NCBI RefSeq assembly: GCF_003977615.1
Contig: NZ_RYZR01000007.1
Coordinates: forward strand, 372,001-436,000
Length of the DNA stretch: 64,000 bases
DNA from: Dyella dinghuensis
GTDB taxonomy: Bacteria > Pseudomonadota > Gammaproteobacteria > Xanthomonadales > Rhodanobacteraceae
Direction of reading: 5' to 3'
The notes under the pieces were generated by a model, which was not told the origin of the DNA, did no database searches, and worked only from the letters and a program-made list of their open reading frames with translations. The position numbers and the translations under genes were made by a program. Of the stretch, positions 42,995-52,392 are shown piece by piece; the first letter of the stretch is position 1; each line of letters opens with the position of its first letter.

Positions 42995-45294
42995 TCGGTG
43001 TCTGTGGTTTTGCCGTCTTCATGGCTAAGCCGGTCGACGATGGCATCCATCGCGCGGTCGAACAGAGCATTGGAGGCGAGAATGCGTGCACGGCCGTCCG
43101 CCATCACGGTGGCCAGTTCATAGGGCGAATAATCGCCGACCTTCAGGCCGCGGCGATTCACGAACAGATAGCGGCCGCTCATCGGGCTGATCCACGACAG
43201 CTTGGCGCGCTCGAAGTGTTCGTCCTGCGTATTGAATTCCAGCCAGGTGCCAGCCTTCAGCACCTTGACGTGTTCCAGCTCTTCGCGAACTTCCGGCGCA
43301 ATTTCGGCAGCTTCCGGTTCGGCGTTGGCGGTCTCGTCTTCGAGATCGGCCATCGTTTCGGCGATCGGCTGGATACTTTCCGGAATCGGCAGCGGCGCAG
43401 GTGTGGCGTCCAGTGCCTGCGGTTGTTCGGTCGCGGGAGCTGCGTCACCGAGCTGTTGGCGATAATAGGTGTGCAACTGCGCGAGCAGGCGTTCGATATC
43501 GGCGTCCTGGAACGCAACGTTCGACAGACCTTTGCGCAGCGCGCGTTCGATACCCGGCAGCAACTGGCGAAGATCGCGCTTGGCGTCCGGCGTGCGCACC
43601 GGCTTGGTGCTGGCGATAAACGCATCGACGAAACGCAAGGCTTCGCGGAAATCCTGCGATTCTTCACCTTTGCGCAGAATGGTGAGCACAAGATAGTTCG
43701 CCCACGCGCGCGACAGCACGCCATGAATGAGCGGCGGCAGCGAGTGATCGCCGATGCGGTTGAGAATTTCGCGTGCAGCGCGGCGACGCGCCTGTTCCAG
43801 CTTTTCGCGACCACGCGTGGATTCGGCAACACGCTGCTCGGCCAATTCGGCGCGACGGCGATTGGATTCCTGGAATTGCTGCAATTCGGCGGACAGGCGA
43901 TCAAAGATCGTCAGATCGTCATCGAATTCCTGCAACAGGCGATCGACGATGCTCTTGACCGTGTCGTGCAGGCGGCCGTCGCGATCCGATTCTTCCGACC
44001 AGCTCTTTGCCGCATCGGCCAGGCCATCGAGCAAACGACGCGCCGGATGCTGGCGATGCGCGAACAGCTTGCGGTCGAGAATCGCCGCCTTGAGATACGG
44101 AATCTGCAGACGCGCGAGCAATACCTGCATCTGCGCCGGCAAGTTGCGGTCTTCGAGGATGAATTCGAAGAGCATGCCGACCAGATCGATGGTGTCTTCG
44201 TCGATCGTTGCGATTTGACCAGGGCGCTGGCCGCGAAGCGAGCCAAGTTGCGAGAACAACTGCTCCTTCAGATGCAGCACCTGGTCGGTGATTTCCAAGT
44301 TGGCCGCGCCACTGGCGATCATCGATGCGACCGGCACGCTGGCAGCCTGACTCTGCAGCACGCTGAGTGCGCCGATCAGTTCGTTGGCCGTCGGTAGCGG
44401 ACCGGCGGTCATGCCCGAGAGCGGCACCGTCGGATGTGCGCGACGCGCACCGAACAGGGTGCGCAACGTTTGCAGCAGTTCGGCCGAAGCTTCGCTGTCG
44501 TCGGCGGCGAGCGTGGCTGGAACTTCGGTGCCCGTTGCACCGGCTGCCGCGGCTGTGGCACCGGCCGCTGCGCCGCCCGTACGCACCACTTCATGGCGCA
44601 ACTGCGGCAGCACGCCTGCGCGCATCAGTTCGGCATTCACTTCCTGATAAAGCTCGTCCAACGATGCCATGACATAGCGGTCGAACAGCTTGTAGATGAT
44701 CAGCTTCACGCGCATGTCGGCGCTGAGTTCGCGCATCGACTGACGGAACGCTTGAGCCAGCACGGCTGGACCAATCGGGTTGGTCGAGTCTTCGATCTTC
44801 ACGCCGCCGCAGATCACCGACAGGCGCTGATTGACGGCGAACAACTCGCGCGTGAGGCGCTGTTCGTTCTTGCCGATCAGGCTGGTGATGGCGAGCGATT
44901 CTTCCAATTCGTTATCGGCCACCAGCGACAACTCGGCGTTGCCCAGCGACGGCGGCGGGGTGTTCTGCGTGGCCGTGCGCTGGCCGCTGACGAAATCATT
45001 CAGATCGCGTGCGACCTGTGCCAGATAGCTGCGCTCCATCACCGGGCGACGCTTGCGCACTTCGCGCATGCCGTCGAAGTAATGCATCTGAGCGGCGTTG
45101 TTTTCGGCTTTCTCGGCAAGGTCGAACAGCGCGTCGTCGACGTGCTCGAACATGTTGCCGATGTACTGCTGCAGGCGACGGGTGGCAATGCTACGAACAG
45201 CGTTCAACAGATCGCCGCCGCGACCACTGGACGGATCCAGGCGCTGACTCAGATTGACGATGTTCGACTGCTCGCTGGCTTCTTTCATCGCCAC
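42991..45294 (-). CDS. DUF1631 family protein
   Basis: 767 aa, soluble, without signal peptide. It is mostly helical (GNMFEHVDDALFDLAEKAEN; LIYKLFDRYVMASLDELYQE; VKSIVDRLLQEFDDDLTIFD) with a C-terminal piece VLKAGTWLEFNTQDEHFERA...LSWISPMSGRYLFVNRRG that resembles a PilZ-like beta-barrel tail seen in this family. DUF1631 proteins are conserved in Xanthomonadales, Pseudomonas and relatives and have no firmly established role; the SWIS...YLFVN tail suggests but does not prove nucleotide binding. It is upstream of and coupled to nadC. Confidence 0.88.
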   Translation of the reverse strand: MAMKEASEQSNIVNLSQRLDPSSGRGGDLLNAVRSIATRRLQQYIGNMFEHVDDALFDLAEKAENNAAQMHYFDGMREVRKRRPVMERSYLAQVARDLNDFVSGQRTATQNTPPPSLGNAELSLVADNELEESLAITSLIGKNEQRLTRELFAVNQRLSVICGGVKIEDSTNPIGPAVLAQAFRQSMRELSADMRVKLIIYKLFDRYVMASLDELYQEVNAELMRAGVLPQLRHEVVRTGGAAAGATAAAAGATGTEVPATLAADDSEASAELLQTLRTLFGARRAHPTVPLSGMTAGPLPTANELIGALSVLQSQAASVPVASMIASGAANLEITDQVLHLKEQLFSQLGSLRGQRPGQIATIDEDTIDLVGMLFEFILEDRNLPAQMQVLLARLQIPYLKAAILDRKLFAHRQHPARRLLDGLADAAKSWSEESDRDGRLHDTVKSIVDRLLQEFDDDLTIFDRLSAELQQFQESNRRRAELAEQRVAESTRGREKLEQARRRAAREILNRIGDHSLPPLIHGVLSRAWANYLVLTILRKGEESQDFREALRFVDAFIASTKPVRTPDAKRDLRQLLPGIERALRKGLSNVAFQDADIERLLAQLHTYYRQQLGDAAPATEQPQALDATPAPLPIPESIQPIAETMADLEDETANAEPEAAEIAPEVREELEHVKVLKAGTWLEFNTQDEHFERAKLSWISPMSGRYLFVNRRGLKVGDYSPYELATVMADGRARILASNALFDRAMDAIVDRLSHEDGKTTDTE

Positions 45295-45434
45295 ACCCCT
45301 GTGGTTACCTTATTTACTAATGACGACGGCCGTTTGCTCTGTCTGCCCACAATAGGGGAAAACGGGTTCCCCTGCCATGGCAAGCGTCATAGATTTGTGT
45401 TTCAGGGTCGAGTAACTACCTGAACGGCAGGTTT

Positions 45435-45707
45435 TTACGCGGCAGACGGGAAGTCCGTCAGCTGGGTCGTGCCGATCCCCTCCTCGGGGAGCATGACCGG
45501 GATGCCATCCTCGACCCGGTAGACCACTTTTCGGTCCGTCGTGATCAGACCTTCGTCCAGCCGGTTTTGGACCGCGGCTCCGCTGACTGTCTGCACCTGA
45601 CCACCGTCGATCGCCTTGTTCAGCGCATTGAGCTCGCTTCCGTTGAGTGGGCGGATCGGAGTCTTGCTGACCGGGTCGCACAGGATATCGAGCAGGCGCT
45701 TGTCCAT
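45435..45707 (-). CDS. Trm112-like/YcaR family small protein
   Basis: 90 aa from the ATG at 45707 ([20 protein letters not shown]). [13 protein letters not shown] and the later [20 protein letters not shown] match the Trm112/UPF0434 family. Only one cysteine of the usual zinc site remains (LCDPVSKTP instead of LACPxCKG), which is also common in the xanthomonad branch. The function is unknown; relatives are methyltransferase activators. The frame is open further upstream but without support. It is divergent from purE, with 67 nt between starts. Confidence 0.8.
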   Translation of the reverse strand: MDKRLLDILCDPVSKTPIRPLNGSELNALNKAIDGGQVQTVSGAAVQNRLDEGLITTDRKVVYRVEDGIPVMLPEEGIGTTQLTDFPSAA

Positions 45708-45774
45708 AGGAGTCGTTAGGTATCGTTGCAGTGCAGGGAAGCACGTACAATATCCCCTTTTGGACGACCGGGCC

Positions 45775-46278
45775 ATGACGGGAACAGCTGCAGCACCGCG
45801 GGTTGGTGTGGTGATGGGATCGCGTTCGGATTGGGAAACCATGACGCATGCGGCTGAAGTGCTTGAGGAATTGGGCGTGCCGCACGAGGTGCGCGTGGTC
45901 TCCGCGCATCGCACTCCCGACCTGCTGTTCCGTTATGCCGAAGAGGCCGTTGGCCGTGGCATCCAGGTGATCATTGCCGGCGCCGGTGGTGCGGCGCATC
46001 TTCCAGGCATGCTCGCTGCCAAGACCCGGTTGCCGGTATTGGGTGTGCCGGTTCAGTCCAAAGCGCTCAATGGTATGGACTCGCTGCTGTCGATCGCACA
46101 GATGCCTGCCGGTATTCCGGTCGGCACCCTGGCCATCGGCCGGGCGGGTGCGGTGAACGCCGGGCTGCTGGCCGCTTCCGTGCTGGCACTGGCCGACCCA
46201 GCGCTCGCCAAAGCCGTCGAGGCCTATCGCGCTCGCCAGACCCAGACCGTTCTGGATAACCCGGACCCCCGCCAGTGA
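45775..46278 (+). CDS. purE: N5-carboxyaminoimidazole ribonucleotide mutase PurE
   Basis: 167 aa from the ATG at 45775. The start of the fold reads [20 protein letters not shown]; then [57 protein letters not shown] and [13 protein letters not shown]. These are the class I PurE motifs, including the SDW and AHRTP substrate-binding loops. It converts N5-CAIR to CAIR in purine synthesis. It is coupled to purK by a 4-nt GTGA overlap. Confidence 0.97.
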   Translation: MTGTAAAPRVGVVMGSRSDWETMTHAAEVLEELGVPHEVRVVSAHRTPDLLFRYAEEAVGRGIQVIIAGAGGAAHLPGMLAAKTRLPVLGVPVQSKALNGMDSLLSIAQMPAGIPVGTLAIGRAGAVNAGLLAASVLALADPALAKAVEAYRARQTQTVLDNPDPRQ

Positions 46279-47429
46279 CTGCACGCCGTCAGCCCGTCCT
46301 GGGCATTTTGGGTGGCGGACAGCTGGCCAGAATGCTCGCTCTCGCCGCCGCTCCCCTTGGCGTGAATACGCTGGTGGTGGATAGCGCACCGGATGCGTGT
46401 GCCGGTCAGGTGGCGCCATTGCGCGTGGCCGACTGGACCGATTACGCCGCGCTGGAAAAATTTGCGGCCGAGGTCGACGTGGTGACGTTCGACTTCGAAA
46501 ACGTTCCTGCCGAAACGGCGCATTGGCTTGCCGAACGCGTTGCGGTATTTCCCGATCCGCGTGCGCTCGCTGTTGCGCAGGATCGTCTTGCCGAGAAAAC
46601 CTTGTTCCGCGAATGCGGTTTGAATACGCCTGCCTTCGAAGCGGTGGATACGCGTGCCGATCTTGATCGCGCACTGGCCAACATCGGTGCGCCGGCGATT
46701 CTCAAAACGCGCAGGCTTGGCTACGACGGCAAGGGACAGTTCCGCATCAAGCAGTTGTCGGATGCCGATGCGGCATGGGCCGCGCTGGGTGCGCAAGCGA
46801 ACGCGCACGGTTTGATTCTCGAAGCGTTCGTGCCGTTCGAGCGCGAGTTGTCGGTACTTGCAGTGCGCACGCGCGATGGCGATTTCCACATCTGGCCGCT
46901 GACGCAGAACTGGCACACCGATGGTGTGTTGAGTCTCAGTCTTGCGCCTGCACAGAATATCGACACGTTGCAAAAACGTGCAGAAGAACTGGCGCACGTT
47001 TTGGCGGAGCGCTTGGGTTACGTCGGCGTTTTTGCGCTGGAGCTTTTCGTCAAGGACGGCGAACTGCTCGGCAATGAAATGGCGCCGCGCGTGCACAACT
47101 CAGGTCATTGGACGATTGAAGGCGCCATCGCCAGCCAGTTCGAAAATCACGTGCGCGCTGTGCTTGGGTTGCCGCTCGGCGATACATCGGCGCGTGGTTT
47201 TTCTGCGATGTTCAACTGGATCGGCGAGCTGCCGGATCCGGCGCCCGTTTTTCGCACCGTCGATGCGCATTGGCATGACTACGGCAAGCAGCCGCGCCCA
47301 GGTCGCAAGGTTGGACATGCGACGGTGTGTGCAGACAGTGCTTCGGCGTTGGCAGCGCGCGTCGGTGATATTGCTCGTGCTTTACAGCGGGAAGAGCAGG
47401 CTGCACCGGCGTTGCACGTGCTGAGCTGA
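46275..47429 (+). CDS. purK: N5-carboxyaminoimidazole ribonucleotide synthase PurK
   Basis: 384 aa, GTG start overlapping the purE stop. ATP-grasp architecture: [20 protein letters not shown] at the N-terminus, [18 protein letters not shown] in the central domain, and the metal site [20 protein letters not shown] with [10 protein letters not shown] after it. It uses ATP and bicarbonate to carboxylate AIR, feeding PurE. The pair is a usual bacterial operon. A REP-like element follows. Confidence 0.97.
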   Translation: MTARRQPVLGILGGGQLARMLALAAAPLGVNTLVVDSAPDACAGQVAPLRVADWTDYAALEKFAAEVDVVTFDFENVPAETAHWLAERVAVFPDPRALAVAQDRLAEKTLFRECGLNTPAFEAVDTRADLDRALANIGAPAILKTRRLGYDGKGQFRIKQLSDADAAWAALGAQANAHGLILEAFVPFERELSVLAVRTRDGDFHIWPLTQNWHTDGVLSLSLAPAQNIDTLQKRAEELAHVLAERLGYVGVFALELFVKDGELLGNEMAPRVHNSGHWTIEGAIASQFENHVRAVLGLPLGDTSARGFSAMFNWIGELPDPAPVFRTVDAHWHDYGKQPRPGRKVGHATVCADSASALAARVGDIARALQREEQAAPALHVLS

Positions 47430-47432
47430 TTA

Positions 47433-47571
47433 CCCTTCTCCCTCTGGGAGAAGGTGCCCGGAGGGCGGATGAGGGTGCGACCGGAGCGACATCTACAAAT
47501 CTCGCGCAAGACATGAATTCCTGCGCACCGACCGTACCCTCACCCCAACCCCTCTCCCGACGGGAGAGGGG
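47433..47571. repeat. REP/MITE-like inverted-repeat element
   Basis: Left end: CCTTCTCCC-TCT-GGGAGAAGG hairpin followed by GGGCGGATGAGGGT. Right end: ACCCTCACCCCAACC followed by a CCCCTCTCCC-GAC-GGGAGAGGGG hairpin. The two ends are roughly inverted copies, about 139 nt overall. Elements of this CCCTCTCC...GGAGAGGG type are scattered through many proteobacterial genomes. It lies between convergent purK and sodB and may act as a bidirectional transcription end. Confidence 0.75.
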
Positions 47572-47582
47572 CTAAAAGTGCA

Positions 47583-48164
47583 TCAGGCGAGATTCTTCGC
47601 CGCGAAGTCCCAGTTCACCAGATTCCAGAACGACTCCACGTACTTCGGGCGTGCGTTGCGGTAATCGATGTAATAGGCGTGTTCCCACACGTCGATGGTG
47701 AACAGCGGCTTGTCGCTGCCGGTAATCGGCGTGGCGGCGTTCGATGTATTGACGATGCCGAGCGAGCCATCCGGACGCTGCACCAGCCAGGTCCAGCCCG
47801 AACCGAAGTTACCGGTGGCCGACTTGGTGAATTCTTCCTTGAACTTGTCGAAGGAACCGAAGGCCTTGGTAATGGCATCGGCCAGCTTGCCGCTGGGGGC
47901 ATTGCCGTCCTTCGGCGAGCGCATGGAGTGCCAATAGAAGGTGTGGTTCCAGACCTGCGCGGAGTTGTTGAACACGCCGCCGGAGGACTTCTTGATGATG
48001 TCTTCCAGCGCGGCGTTTTCGAACTCGGTGCCCTTGATCAGGTTGTTGAGATTGGTCACATAGGCCTGATGGTGCTTGCCGTAATGGAACTCCAGCGTCT
48101 CGGCCGAGATGTTCGGCTCAAGCGCGTTCTTTTCGTAGGGCAGCGGGGGAAGTTCGATCGCCAT
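47583..48164 (-). CDS. sodB: Superoxide dismutase [Fe]
   Basis: 193 aa, typical FeSOD length. Metal ligands are in [11 protein letters not shown] (His), [11 protein letters not shown] (His) and [10 protein letters not shown] (Asp and His). The [15 protein letters not shown] and [18 protein letters not shown] segments, and the AYVTNLN loop, are of the iron-type group, although Fe and Mn forms cannot be separated safely by eye. It dismutates superoxide in the cytoplasm. It is monocistronic and divergent from grxD, with 119 nt between. Confidence 0.95.
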   Translation of the reverse strand: MAIELPPLPYEKNALEPNISAETLEFHYGKHHQAYVTNLNNLIKGTEFENAALEDIIKKSSGGVFNNSAQVWNHTFYWHSMRSPKDGNAPSGKLADAITKAFGSFDKFKEEFTKSATGNFGSGWTWLVQRPDGSLGIVNTSNAATPITGSDKPLFTIDVWEHAYYIDYRNARPKYVESFWNLVNWDFAAKNLA

Positions 48165-48283
48165 AAATAACTCCTGGGCGTTGGCTAAGGAAGGTCAGGG
48201 GGATGGGTCATACGGCCACATGGGCCGCCATAACGGCTGGTACACTACCTATCTGGCTGCATTGTAGTGATGAATCAGAAGTT

Positions 48284-48610
48284 ATGGACGTCAACGAACG
48301 AATCAAGGCGGTCCTCGCCGAACATCCCATCGTGCTCTTCATGAAGGGCACGCCACAGTTCCCGATGTGCGGCTTTTCGGCCCGCGCAGCGCAGGCACTG
48401 CGGGAATCGCAGGCGACGTTCGAAACGGTGAATGTGCTGGCCGATCCGGAGATCCGCGCGGCACTTCCGCATTACGCCAATTGGCCGACGTTTCCACAAT
48501 TATTTATCCAGGGCGAATTGATCGGCGGCTGCGACATCGTGGAGGACTTAAAAGCCTCCGGCGAACTGACGCGCATGGCGAGCGACGTTGCTGGTGAGAG
48601 TCACGCATGA
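48284..48610 (+). CDS. grxD: Monothiol glutaredoxin Grx4 (GrxD)
   Basis: 108 aa from the ATG at 48284 (MDVNERIKAVLAEHP). The active site is CGFS in GTPQFPMCGFSARAAQAL, the hallmark of monothiol glutaredoxins that carry [2Fe-2S] clusters; WPTFPQLFIQGELIGGCDIV is the glutathione-binding part. It acts in iron-sulfur cluster trafficking in the cytoplasm. Its stop overlaps the start of the SDR gene (ATGA). Confidence 0.96.
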   Translation: MDVNERIKAVLAEHPIVLFMKGTPQFPMCGFSARAAQALRESQATFETVNVLADPEIRAALPHYANWPTFPQLFIQGELIGGCDIVEDLKASGELTRMASDVAGESHA

Positions 48611-49374
48611 ATTTGGCGTCGAGCCGTTTGCCCGAGTCGTGGAACGCTTCCGGTCACACCCTTGAAGGTCGCGTCATTCTGGTCACCGGCGCATACGGTG
48701 GGCTAGGCAGTGCCGTTGCACGCGCAGCATCGCGCGCAGGTGCCACGGTCGTGTTGACGGGCAAGCGCAAGCGCCAGCTCGAACAACTCTATGACGCGAT
48801 GGTGAGCGAAGGTTTGTCCGAACCTGTGTTGCATCCGCTAGATATGGAATCGGCGACGCCGCGCGATTACGAATCCCTGGCAGAAGGTCTGCAGCGTGAT
48901 GTGGGCCGGCTCGATGGCATCGTGCACACCGCGACCAGTTTCGTGGGCCTCACGCCCATCGCCATGCACAAGCCGGATGCATGGTTGCGTGCGTTGCACG
49001 TCAACGTATCGGCGCCGTTTGCATTGACGCAGGCATGCCTGCCGCTTCTGACGCAGTCACCTGATAGTGCCGCCGTGTTCGTGCTCGATGATCCGGAACT
49101 TCTGCAGCGTGCGCACTGGGGTGCCTACGGTGTATCGAAGGCGGCTTTGGAGCGTTTTGTGTCGATCCTTCACGAGGAACACGACGCCGGCGCATTCCGC
49201 GTGCACGCCTTGTTGCCCGCGCCGATGCGTACCACGTTGCGCCGTTTGGCTTATTTCGGCGAAGACACCATGCAGCAGCCGCTGCCCGATGCTACCGCCG
49301 CCGCTGCCGTCTATCTGTTGAGCAACGAAGCCGCTACGGCACGCGGCACCGTGCTCGACTTGCGCGTGGCATGA
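48607..49374 (+). CDS. SDR family NAD(P)-dependent oxidoreductase, YciK-like
   Basis: 255 aa. Cofactor site TGAYGGLG (TGxxxGxG) in VILVTGAYGGLGSAVARAA, a central GIVHTATSFVGLTP block in place of the usual NNAG, and the active-site YGVSK. The N-terminal 25 residues and the block SFVGLTPIAMHKPDAWLRAL resemble YciK of enterobacteria and pseudomonads. The substrate is unknown. It is coupled to grxD by a 4-nt overlap and followed 43 nt later by the MarC-family gene. Confidence 0.87.
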   Translation: MNLASSRLPESWNASGHTLEGRVILVTGAYGGLGSAVARAASRAGATVVLTGKRKRQLEQLYDAMVSEGLSEPVLHPLDMESATPRDYESLAEGLQRDVGRLDGIVHTATSFVGLTPIAMHKPDAWLRALHVNVSAPFALTQACLPLLTQSPDSAAVFVLDDPELLQRAHWGAYGVSKAALERFVSILHEEHDAGAFRVHALLPAPMRTTLRRLAYFGEDTMQQPLPDATAAAAVYLLSNEAATARGTVLDLRVA

Positions 49375-49417
49375 TCGCACCCGGCGGCAGCGTGCCGCCG
49401 TACGCATAGGGGATGGA

Positions 49418-50029
49418 ATGGAAACGCAGATGACGACCCTGTCGGCGGCGATCCTGCTGTTTCTGATCATGGACCCGCTCGGCAATATCCCGATTTTCCT
49501 GACGCTGCTAAAGAATGTGGCGCCCAAGCGCCGTCGTGCGGTGATGGTGCGCGAATTGCTCATTGCACTCGCCGTGCTGCTGGTCTTCCTGATGGGCGGT
49601 CAGCTGATCCTCAAGCTGCTGCAGTTGAAAGAGGAGTCGATCGGCATTGCCGGCGGCATCGTGCTCTTTTTGATCGGCATTCGTATGGTGTTTCCACCTG
49701 CCGACGGCGGCGGTATTTTCGGGAAGGCCGGCGAGGGCGAACCGTTCATCGTGCCGATGGCCATTCCGGGTGTCGCAGGCCCCTCTGCGATGGCAGCGTT
49801 GTTGCTGTTGACCAACAGCGAACCCGGCCGCACCGCGGACTGGGCGATCGCATTGGTGTGCGCGTGGCTGGCCACCGCAGTGATACTGCTGAGCTCCACA
49901 TACCTGTTCCGCTGGCTTGGCGAAAGTGTGCTCACCGCGCTTGAGCGTGTGATGGGCATGCTGCTTATCGCCCTGTCTGTGCAGATGTTTTTGGGCGGTG
50001 TAGCCGCTTACCTGCATCTCGCCATCTGA
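49418..50029 (+). CDS. MarC family (YhgN-like) membrane protein
   Basis: 203 aa with six membrane helices. Conserved blocks are LFLIMDPLGNIPIFLTLL near the start, LKEESIGIAGGIVLFLIGI, and VPMAIPGVAGPSAMAALLL. These define the MarC/UPF0056 family, sometimes called NAAT transporters; despite its name MarC is not a multidrug-resistance determinant and the substrate is uncertain. A YhgN-like subgroup is likely from the length and from DPLGNIP. Confidence 0.9.
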   Translation: METQMTTLSAAILLFLIMDPLGNIPIFLTLLKNVAPKRRRAVMVRELLIALAVLLVFLMGGQLILKLLQLKEESIGIAGGIVLFLIGIRMVFPPADGGGIFGKAGEGEPFIVPMAIPGVAGPSAMAALLLLTNSEPGRTADWAIALVCAWLATAVILLSSTYLFRWLGESVLTALERVMGMLLIALSVQMFLGGVAAYLHLAI

Positions 50030-50227
50030 GCTTTGCTCAAAACGTGACCACGTTGAACGCTTGGCAGTGATACGCCGTTGCGTTTGAATCGCTCGCGTTG
50101 AACACGCTCTTAAGAAACCTTCCCGCGTCCCTCGTGTATTCTTGCGAATAAGACAGGTTTGACAGCATAAATTCGCGCAGTTGTCACACTCGACCGGCAA
50201 CATGAGCGAAAACCAAGGGAGGCGGTC

Positions 50228-51940
50228 ATGCTTCGCGTTGAACAGGCCCTTACCGAACGTCTGCCATGGCTTGCGCAGCACCCGATGATCCGCCGTCCGG
50301 TGGCCGGGATGCTTGGACGCCTTGCGGACGAGACCGGTTTCAATCGCACGCTTGATCGCATCGGCAATGTCGAAGGCCTGGCCTTCGCCGAGAAGGCGCT
50401 GGAAGTCCTGGGTTGCAGCTATCACGTGGTCCAGCGCGAGCGGGAACATATTCCCGTTGAAGGCGCCGTGCTGATCGTCGCCAATCATCCGTTGGGTATG
50501 CTCGATGCCATGGCGCTGGTCAACCTGGTGGGTTCCGTGCGCCAGGATGTACGCATTCTGGGTAACGACTTCCTCGCCGCGCTTCCGCAGATGAATCCGC
50601 TGCTGCTGCAGGTGGATGTGTTTGGTAGCGGCGCCGCATCACGTTTGCGCAATGTGTATCGCGCACTGGATCGCGGCGAAGCGCTCATCGTTTTCCCGGC
50701 CGGCGAAGTTTCGCGCATGGGACCTGCCGGTGTGCGCGACGGTCGCTGGTCGGAAGGTTTCGCCCGGCTGGCGATGCGCAGCAAGGCACCGGTGTTGCCA
50801 ATTCATGTCGCCGCACGTAACTCCGCAGTGTTCTACGGTTTGTCGATGCTCGCCAAACCACTGAGCACGGCGATGCTGCCGCGCGAAGCCGTCGCCACGC
50901 ATGTCAGCCGTATCGGCTTCAGCGTAGGTGCCTTGGTCGGCGTCGACGAATTGGAAAAACGCAGCGATGGATCGCCGCAGCGTGCTGCCGATCTGATGCG
51001 GCGCCATGTGTATCGCCTTGGCCGCCGCCGTGGTCTGATCTTCGGCGGTCAGATTGCGCTGGCGCATCCGGAGCCGGTCGATCGCGTGGCGATGGAGCTG
51101 GCGCAAAGCGAAAAGTTGGCCGATCTTTCCGATGGCAAGCAACTGATCGTGCTGCAAGGATCGTCAGATAGCGCGGCTCTGCGCGAGATTGGTCGTCTGC
51201 GCGAACTGACGTTCCGCAAAGTGGGCGAGGGTACCAATACACGCCGCGATGTGGATGCCTTCGACGCGCATTACGAACACCTCGTGTTGTGGGATCCGAA
51301 ATCACTCCGCATCGTCGGCTCGTATCGTCTTGGGCATTGTGGTCATGTGATCGCCCGGCACGGTATGTCGGGGCTGTATACCTCCAGCCTGTTCCAGTAT
51401 TCGCCCGCGCTTGAATCGCGCCTCGCTCAGGGTCTTGAGCTGGGACGCAGCTTTATTGCCCCGGCTTACTGGCGCTCGCGTGCATTGGATCAGTTGTGGC
51501 AGGGCATTGGTCTGTATCTGCAGCGTCACCCCGATATGCGTTACCTCTTCGGTCCAGTCAGCATGTCGGTGAACCTGCCGCTGCAGGCACGTGAGTGGAT
51601 TGCTGCCGCACATCAGCACTATTTCGGGGCCCCCGGCCTGGCGGCTGCTCGTCAGCCGTTCCGCGTTTCGCAGGACGTTCTCGAAGGCGTGCGGCGCGAA
51701 CTCGAAGGCCTGGATGCCGCAAGCGGCCTGGGCAAACTCCGCAACCATCTGGATGCCCTGGGCGTGAGCCTGCCCGTGCTTTACCGCCAGTACGTCGATC
51801 TGGTCGAACCGGACGGCGTGCAATTCCTCGATTTCGGTGAGGACCCTGGCTTTTCCGGTTGCGTCGATGGGCTGGTCATGCTCGATCTGACCCGGCTGAA
51901 GCCTGCAAAACGCGCCCGTTATCTGGGCAAAAGCGACTAG
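50228..51940 (+). CDS. Bifunctional acyltransferase, OlsF-like (PlsC-type plus GNAT/OlsB-type)
   Basis: 570 aa. The N-terminal ~280 residues are a lysophospholipid acyltransferase domain: ANHPLGMLDAM (the HX5D form seen in this branch), FPAGEVSRMG and the LPIHVAARNSAVFYGLS block. The C-terminal ~270 residues match hemolysin-like GNAT/OlsB: LRELTFRKVGEGTNTRRDVD, YEHLVLWDPKSLRIVGSYRL, LELGRSFIAPAYWRS and LFGPVSMSVNLP. This order is that of OlsF, which makes ornithine lipid (N-acylation by the C-terminal half, O-acylation by the N-terminal half). The amino-acid substrate here is inferred. The start is supported by a strong GGGAGG eight bases upstream. The gene is monocistronic. Confidence 0.85.
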   Translation: MLRVEQALTERLPWLAQHPMIRRPVAGMLGRLADETGFNRTLDRIGNVEGLAFAEKALEVLGCSYHVVQREREHIPVEGAVLIVANHPLGMLDAMALVNLVGSVRQDVRILGNDFLAALPQMNPLLLQVDVFGSGAASRLRNVYRALDRGEALIVFPAGEVSRMGPAGVRDGRWSEGFARLAMRSKAPVLPIHVAARNSAVFYGLSMLAKPLSTAMLPREAVATHVSRIGFSVGALVGVDELEKRSDGSPQRAADLMRRHVYRLGRRRGLIFGGQIALAHPEPVDRVAMELAQSEKLADLSDGKQLIVLQGSSDSAALREIGRLRELTFRKVGEGTNTRRDVDAFDAHYEHLVLWDPKSLRIVGSYRLGHCGHVIARHGMSGLYTSSLFQYSPALESRLAQGLELGRSFIAPAYWRSRALDQLWQGIGLYLQRHPDMRYLFGPVSMSVNLPLQAREWIAAAHQHYFGAPGLAAARQPFRVSQDVLEGVRRELEGLDAASGLGKLRNHLDALGVSLPVLYRQYVDLVEPDGVQFLDFGEDPGFSGCVDGLVMLDLTRLKPAKRARYLGKSD

Positions 51941-52392
51941 GTCGCCGAAACCATCGCGTCAATCGGATTTGCTTGCCTAGACAGCCTGGGCAGGTAACCC
52001 TGCGATTGAGATACCACTGTAAAAATAATGTAAAGCTTATGTGGGATTGTGCTAAGGTATCGCTAAGGATACGTGGCTGCTTTCTCCCTATCCGCGCCAA
52101 AAATTGCGCGGGTAATGCGTACGAATCAACTGCTGACAAAAGTTATCCATTCAAGAGCTTATGAAGCGGGGTCAGATGCGGTCTTGCGTCGACCCTGAGT
52201 AAGTCAAAAACCTAGGGTTCCAAAAAAGTTTGTGTGGCTCATCTGTCATGAGCCCGAGGCTTTTTTGTGTTGAAGGATTGCAAGTAGCGGAAGGCCGGGC
52301 GGTCCGGCCATGTTGTGTGTCGCAAGAGAAGTTCAAGCAGTCACAAGCGGTGGTACAGAAATCTCAAAATCAACAATCGTACGGGGCTCTCA
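51941..52392. other. Intergenic region before the TonB-dependent receptor gene, 452 nt
   Basis: It holds an AT-rich stretch near 52015-52065 (likely promoter region), an imperfect dyad GTATC-GCTAAG-GATAC at about 52055-52072, and a hairpin plus T-run (listed separately). An in-frame ATG at 52315 would extend the receptor by 26 basic residues without a signal peptide and is rejected as start. No gene was recognised. Confidence 0.5.
52236..52266 (+). promoter_or_regulatory. Candidate attenuator in the receptor leader
   Basis: GGCTCAT-CTGTC-ATGAGCC forms a 7-bp hairpin. The last four bases of that stem (AGCC) can instead pair with GGCT just downstream, around CGA, directly before TTTTT. The two structures exclude each other, as in terminator/antiterminator switches. 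It is 127 nt before the receptor ATG. The second stem is short, so this is tentative. Confidence 0.35.

Noticed and set aside
43021-44397. Plus-strand frame of 458 codons opposite the DUF1631 gene
   Set aside because: Shadow of the DUF1631 gene; composition is Arg/Gln/Phe-rich without domains.
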